A stretch of 41,494 nucleotides of DNA from Streptococcus moroccensis (GTDB taxonomy: Bacteria > Bacillota > Bacilli > Lactobacillales > Streptococcaceae), in the NCBI RefSeq assembly GCF_030812835.1, contig NZ_JAUSTM010000019.1, positions 1-41,494 of the forward strand. The letters are read 5' to 3'. Numbering within the stretch: position 1 is the stretch's first letter; every line of letters starts with the position of its first letter. Positions 41,476 through 41,494 of this stretch are shown here, piece by piece. Position numbers and translations under genes: made by a program. The notes below the pieces were generated by a model. The model searched no databases. It saw nothing but the letters and a program-made list of their open reading frames with translations, and was not told the origin of the DNA.

Positions 41476-41494
41476 GTTTAAAGCGATGAGAATT

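Noticed and set aside
1..41494. CRISPR arrays, tRNA/rRNA genes, IS elements with transposase
   Set aside because: None seen: no spaced repeat array, no cloverleaf-like gene, no transposase or integrase ORF on either strand.

Overview
The window looks like a Streptococcus chromosome. The evidence is low-GC DNA, strong Shine-Dalgarno sites, a short hydrophobic peptide (SHP)/Rgg quorum-sensing pair, an LPxTG surface protein with protein G-type domains, and CcpA cre-like sites. The protein G-like adhesin suggests an animal-associated species. I cannot name the species from the sequence alone.

Layout. (1) 1-345: the end of an unrelated operon with a small membrane protein. (2) 423-6127: a radical-SAM RiPP (RaS-RiPP) cluster. 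It has an SHP pheromone gene too short for routine gene callers (423-494, minus), a divergent rgg regulator, a SPASM radical SAM enzyme, a 29-residue precursor with two N-x-x-C motifs (2838-2927), a hairpin attenuator and two half-size ABC exporters. A shared ATATGGGAA motif at the same distance from the -10 box precedes both the shp promoter and the enzyme/precursor promoter, so it is a candidate Rgg box. (3) 6.2-8.6 kb: an accessory patch with a truncated gene, a secreted DNA/RNA endonuclease, an unknown 123-residue protein and a small orphan ORF. (4) 8.6-14.9 kb: the L-rhamnose catabolic locus, with an AraC regulator divergent from rhaB-rhaA-rhaD, then fucO-type lactaldehyde reductase. A structured 116-nt element lies between rhaA and rhaD, and rhaD has no visible ribosome-binding site. 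(5) 15.1-16.3 kb: a cell-wall-anchored protein with one GA-type module and two IgG-binding protein G B-type domains. (6) 16.5-41.4 kb: a large glycan-utilisation locus with two further AraC regulators, two GPH sugar:cation symporters, two GH78 alpha-L-rhamnosidases, a GH3 gene broken by one in-frame TAG, GH43, GH2, a GH106-like C-terminal remnant, two esterase-like alpha/beta hydrolases, two nucleoside-hydrolase-fold proteins, two metallo-beta-lactamase-fold proteins and a ROK kinase.

How it fits together. None of the glycosidases has a visible signal peptide, so the likely scheme is import of rhamnose-containing oligosaccharides by the GPH symporters followed by cytoplasmic hydrolysis. Released L-rhamnose would enter RhaA (isomerase), RhaB (kinase) and RhaD (aldolase). 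FucO would then reduce lactaldehyde to propanediol. Three AraC regulators, two cre-like sites and a repeated 13-mer (TACGAAATGAACA, four copies at gene 5' ends) suggest local induction plus catabolite repression. The broken GH3 gene and the GH106 remnant suggest that part of the locus is decaying. The most striking systems are the SHP/Rgg-controlled NxxC RaS-RiPP cluster and the protein G-like adhesin. The least explained elements are the rhaA-rhaD structured segment and the repeated 13-mer.
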